Assembly: GCF_002943755.1 (NCBI RefSeq)
Contig: NZ_MQUB01000001.1
Span: forward strand, 1,600,501 to 1,664,500
Length of the DNA: 64,000 nt
Reading direction: 5' to 3'
DNA from: Aureitalea marina
Lineage (GTDB): Bacteria > Bacteroidota > Bacteroidia > Flavobacteriales > Flavobacteriaceae
Positions 61,807 through 64,000 of the stretch are shown here, one piece after another. A program made the position numbers and the translations under genes. The notes beneath the pieces were generated by a model, which saw nothing but the letters and a program-made list of their open reading frames with translations, was not told the DNA's origin and ran no database searches. Position 1 is the first letter of the stretch, and every line of letters begins with the position of its first letter.

Positions 61807-64000
61807 ATGAGACAGTTATCTATTCTCCTGTTCCTACTATTACCCTTATTTGCCTTTTCCACCACCGATCCGGACACCGATGTGCCTCGAAAGATCAGTG
61901 GTACTGTGATCGATCAGGCCCTCAACCAACCTTTACCTTATGTGACTGTTGCCATAAAAAATACTGCCGGTGAAATTTTGACCGGTGCAGTAACAGACGA
62001 CGACGGAAATTTTGAAATTAAGGAGGTCCCGGACGGAACTTTTACCGTCAGTGTCCAATATATTGGATATAAGACCTACAACGCCGAAGTGGTCATTGAG
62101 CGAGGTAGCCGAAATATAAATTTGGGGCAAATCTTCCTGGAAGAAGATGTGGAAGCCCTGGACGAGGTTACGGTTACGGCAGAGAGAACGACAATCGAGC
62201 AAAAGTTAGACCGTAAAGTGATCAATGTCGGAAAAGACCTGACCACGGCAGGACCAACGGCCTCGGATATCATGAACAACCTGCCTTCCGTCTCCGTAGA
62301 TCAGCAAACCGGAGTCCTTGCCCTGAGAGGAAATACCAACGTACGGGTAATGGTAGATGGTAAATTCACCAATGTTCCCGTAGCGCAGTTGCTCAAGCAG
62401 ATACCATCGACAGCCATCAAACAGATCGAACTCATCACCAATCCTTCGGCTAAATACAATCCGGAAGGGATGAGCGGGATCGTCAATATCATCCTTCATA
62501 AGAATACACAAGTTGGCTTTAATGGAAGCACTAACGTAGCCCTAACCTATGACAAGCAGCCTAAGTTCAACGCCGGTGTGGATATGAACTACCGAAACGG
62601 AAAAGTGAACCTCTTCGGCAATTGGGCTCACAATACATCCAAAAACGAGAATTACGGAAATATCTTCCGACCAGACGAGAATTCAGAGCAGTTTTTTTTC
62701 TTCCTGGACGACAGTCAGTCTAACTTGTTTAAAGGAGGCCTGGACTTTTATCTGGATGATAAGAATACGATCTCTGTCTTTACCAACCAGAATATCTTTG
62801 ACGGTGGAACGGACGGAACCACCGACATCGTGTTGTATAACGACCCATTTGCGGGTGAAGTACAACTATTCTCCAACTTCAGGGACAATATGTCCTCTCA
62901 ATACAACTTTGATTACAAGCGCGATTTTGACAAGGACGGTCACAACATCGAGCTGGAAGCCGATTACAACATTTTTAATGGAGAAGAGGATGCGACCTTC
63001 CTTTTTAGAGGAAATATGCCTACCATTGAGGACTATGTGGATGCCATCGATACAGAAAGAGATCGTTTGACCATTAACCTGGATTATGTCAACCCACTTT
63101 CTGAGTCGACCAAATTGGAACTGGGAGCTGAAGCACGGCTGTTCAACTCTGATATTGGCCGAATGACCAATCAGCAGGTCATCAATCCATTTGATGTCAG
63201 CGGACCGCTGGTCAATGGACCGAGTACAGACTTCGATTACAGTCGGGACATCTATTCCCTCTATGCTACTTTCGGAAAGAACTGGGAGAAATGGAGTGTT
63301 CAGGCCGGGTTGCGTGCGGAATTTGTCGATGTGATTGCTAATACCATTGAGACCTATCAACCAGGTGTGGTCACCGACGACCTGACCAATGTTGATACCG
63401 ATCCTGACGTCACCGTGACCAGAGATGGAGACAACATCCTGAAGAATTTCGTGAATGACTACTACCAGGTATATCCATCAGCCTTTGTGACCTACACGCC
63501 TTCAGAGAAGAACCAATTCCAGGTAAGTTATAGCCGCCGCGTAGACCGACCAGGTTTAGAACAGGTTAATCCTATCAGGGAGTGGGCAACTCCAAGGATC
63601 AGTTCTTTTGGAAAAACCAGCCTATTACCTCAGTTTACCAACTCCATGGAGATCAACTATACCCGCTCACTGGAAAAAGGAACCATTACCGCTGGAGTTT
63701 TCTACCGAATGATCGAGGACGAGATCAACAGGGCCTTGTTCGTAGACCGTACAGACCTCAACAAAGTGATCCTGACTTACGACAACTTTGAGAATACGAA
63801 TGCCTACGGGCTTGAGATCTCTAGTAACTATCGTCCTACCAAATGGTGGAACTTCAACGCCAGTTTCGATATGTTCAGTCAAACCCAGAAAGGGGTGAGT
63901 GAAAGGCTGGCCGATGTGGAGAACCCAACCGAGGCAGATATTATACAGGAGTCTTTTGAGGTGGACAACACAGCCTGGAACCTGAGGATGATCAATAACT
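61807..64000 (+). CDS. Outer-membrane beta-barrel receptor with CarboxypepD_reg-like domain (cut by window end)
   Basis: The frame runs open from ATG 61807 to the window edge (731 codons). After the signal peptide (about 1-19, ending FAFS) comes a carboxypeptidase-regulatory-like domain (ISGTVIDQALNQPLPYVTVAI, about 30-115), then LDEVTVTAERTTIEQKLDRKVINV, a plug domain (DIMNNLPSVSVDQQTGVLALRGNTN, VMVDGKF) and a beta-barrel of the OMP_b-brl_3 type (FTNSMEINYTRS, GVFYRM, SSNYRPTKWWNF). Similar proteins import or bind small ligands in a TonB-dependent way or act without clear TonB box. Ligand unknown; the C-terminus is outside the window. Confidence 0.88.
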   Translation, partial: MRQLSILLFLLLPLFAFSTTDPDTDVPRKISGTVIDQALNQPLPYVTVAIKNTAGEILTGAVTDDDGNFEIKEVPDGTFTVSVQYIGYKTYNAEVVIERGSRNINLGQIFLEEDVEALDEVTVTAERTTIEQKLDRKVINVGKDLTTAGPTASDIMNNLPSVSVDQQTGVLALRGNTNVRVMVDGKFTNVPVAQLLKQIPSTAIKQIELITNPSAKYNPEGMSGIVNIILHKNTQVGFNGSTNVALTYDKQPKFNAGVDMNYRNGKVNLFGNWAHNTSKNENYGNIFRPDENSEQFFFFLDDSQSNLFKGGLDFYLDDKNTISVFTNQNIFDGGTDGTTDIVLYNDPFAGEVQLFSNFRDNMSSQYNFDYKRDFDKDGHNIELEADYNIFNGEEDATFLFRGNMPTIEDYVDAIDTERDRLTINLDYVNPLSESTKLELGAEARLFNSDIGRMTNQQVINPFDVSGPLVNGPSTDFDYSRDIYSLYATFGKNWEKWSVQAGLRAEFVDVIANTIETYQPGVVTDDLTNVDTDPDVTVTRDGDNILKNFVNDYYQVYPSAFVTYTPSEKNQFQVSYSRRVDRPGLEQVNPIREWATPRISSFGKTSLLPQFTNSMEINYTRSLEKGTITAGVFYRMIEDEINRALFVDRTDLNKVILTYDNFENTNAYGLEISSNYRPTKWWNFNASFDMFSQTQKGVSERLADVENPTEADIIQESFEVDNTAWNLRMINN

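Overview
This window looks like chromosomal DNA of a marine-type Flavobacteriaceae bacterium (phylum Bacteroidota) with G+C near 45-50%. The evidence is: exact TAnnTTTG promoter boxes before many genes and almost no Shine-Dalgarno sequences; three cargo proteins of the type IX secretion system (one with a type B and two with type A C-terminal sorting domains); bacillithiol synthesis (BshC); a small DUF4295 protein in the rpmB-rpmG operon; LysM proteins fused to a periplasmic-binding domain; and a CarboxypepD_reg plus beta-barrel receptor. The genus cannot be fixed from the sequence alone. I see no rRNA, tRNA, CRISPR array, prophage or insertion sequence.

Layout. 1-11.5 kb (mostly +): end of heme A synthase, a pRiA4b ORF-3-like protein, a nucleoid-associated protein, an ABC-2 transporter pair, a large type IX-secreted protein, an M20-family protein that has lost metal ligands, an SRAP protein, UvrB and a pseudouridine synthase. 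11.5-14.4 kb (-): Hsp20 with a twin-palindrome upstream region, a TerB-like protein, a small secreted protein and SucC. 14.5-22 kb: LysA, a SIMPL protein, a frameshifted esterase, an LRR lipoprotein, a PepSY-like protein, then a fasciclin gene divergent from an ECF sigma / anti-sigma pair, and a class A-type serine hydrolase. 22-36.5 kb (-): nitronate monooxygenase, subtilase and MnmA; MORN protein, YidC and PyrG; a guaA-LysM/PBP-OsmC-DUF922 operon; frameshifted bshC. 36.6-46 kb: M14 carboxypeptidase, class C-type serine hydrolase, TPR lipoprotein, and a rimO-propeller lipoprotein-glycosyltransferase-Dabb lipoprotein operon. 46-48.9 kb: an AT-richer sulfatase placed between rimO and ftsY. 48.9-59.5 kb (-): FtsY, the L28/L33/DUF4295 operon, an exonuclease-FAH-Hpt-CinA operon, a lipoyl E2, RecR plus a glycosyltransferase, and a frameshifted BNR-repeat cargo protein. 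59.6-64 kb: a sodium:solute symporter, a CoA-binding protein and the start of an outer-membrane receptor that runs off the edge.

How it fits together: mostly housekeeping (translation, nucleotide synthesis, DNA repair, TCA cycle, lysine synthesis, membrane insertion) mixed with secreted hydrolases and surface proteins. The most practical observation is that four genes (esterase, bshC, Hpt, BNR cargo protein) are each broken by the loss of one base in a run of four or five G/C. Four identical lesions point to base-calling error in the assembly rather than true gene decay. I did not find a clear undescribed multi-gene system. The best leads are the degenerate M20 protein, the FAS1/ECF/anti-sigma cluster, the paired palindromes before hsp20, the orphan terminator with a perfect Shine-Dalgarno core before the receptor gene, and the sulfatase insertion.
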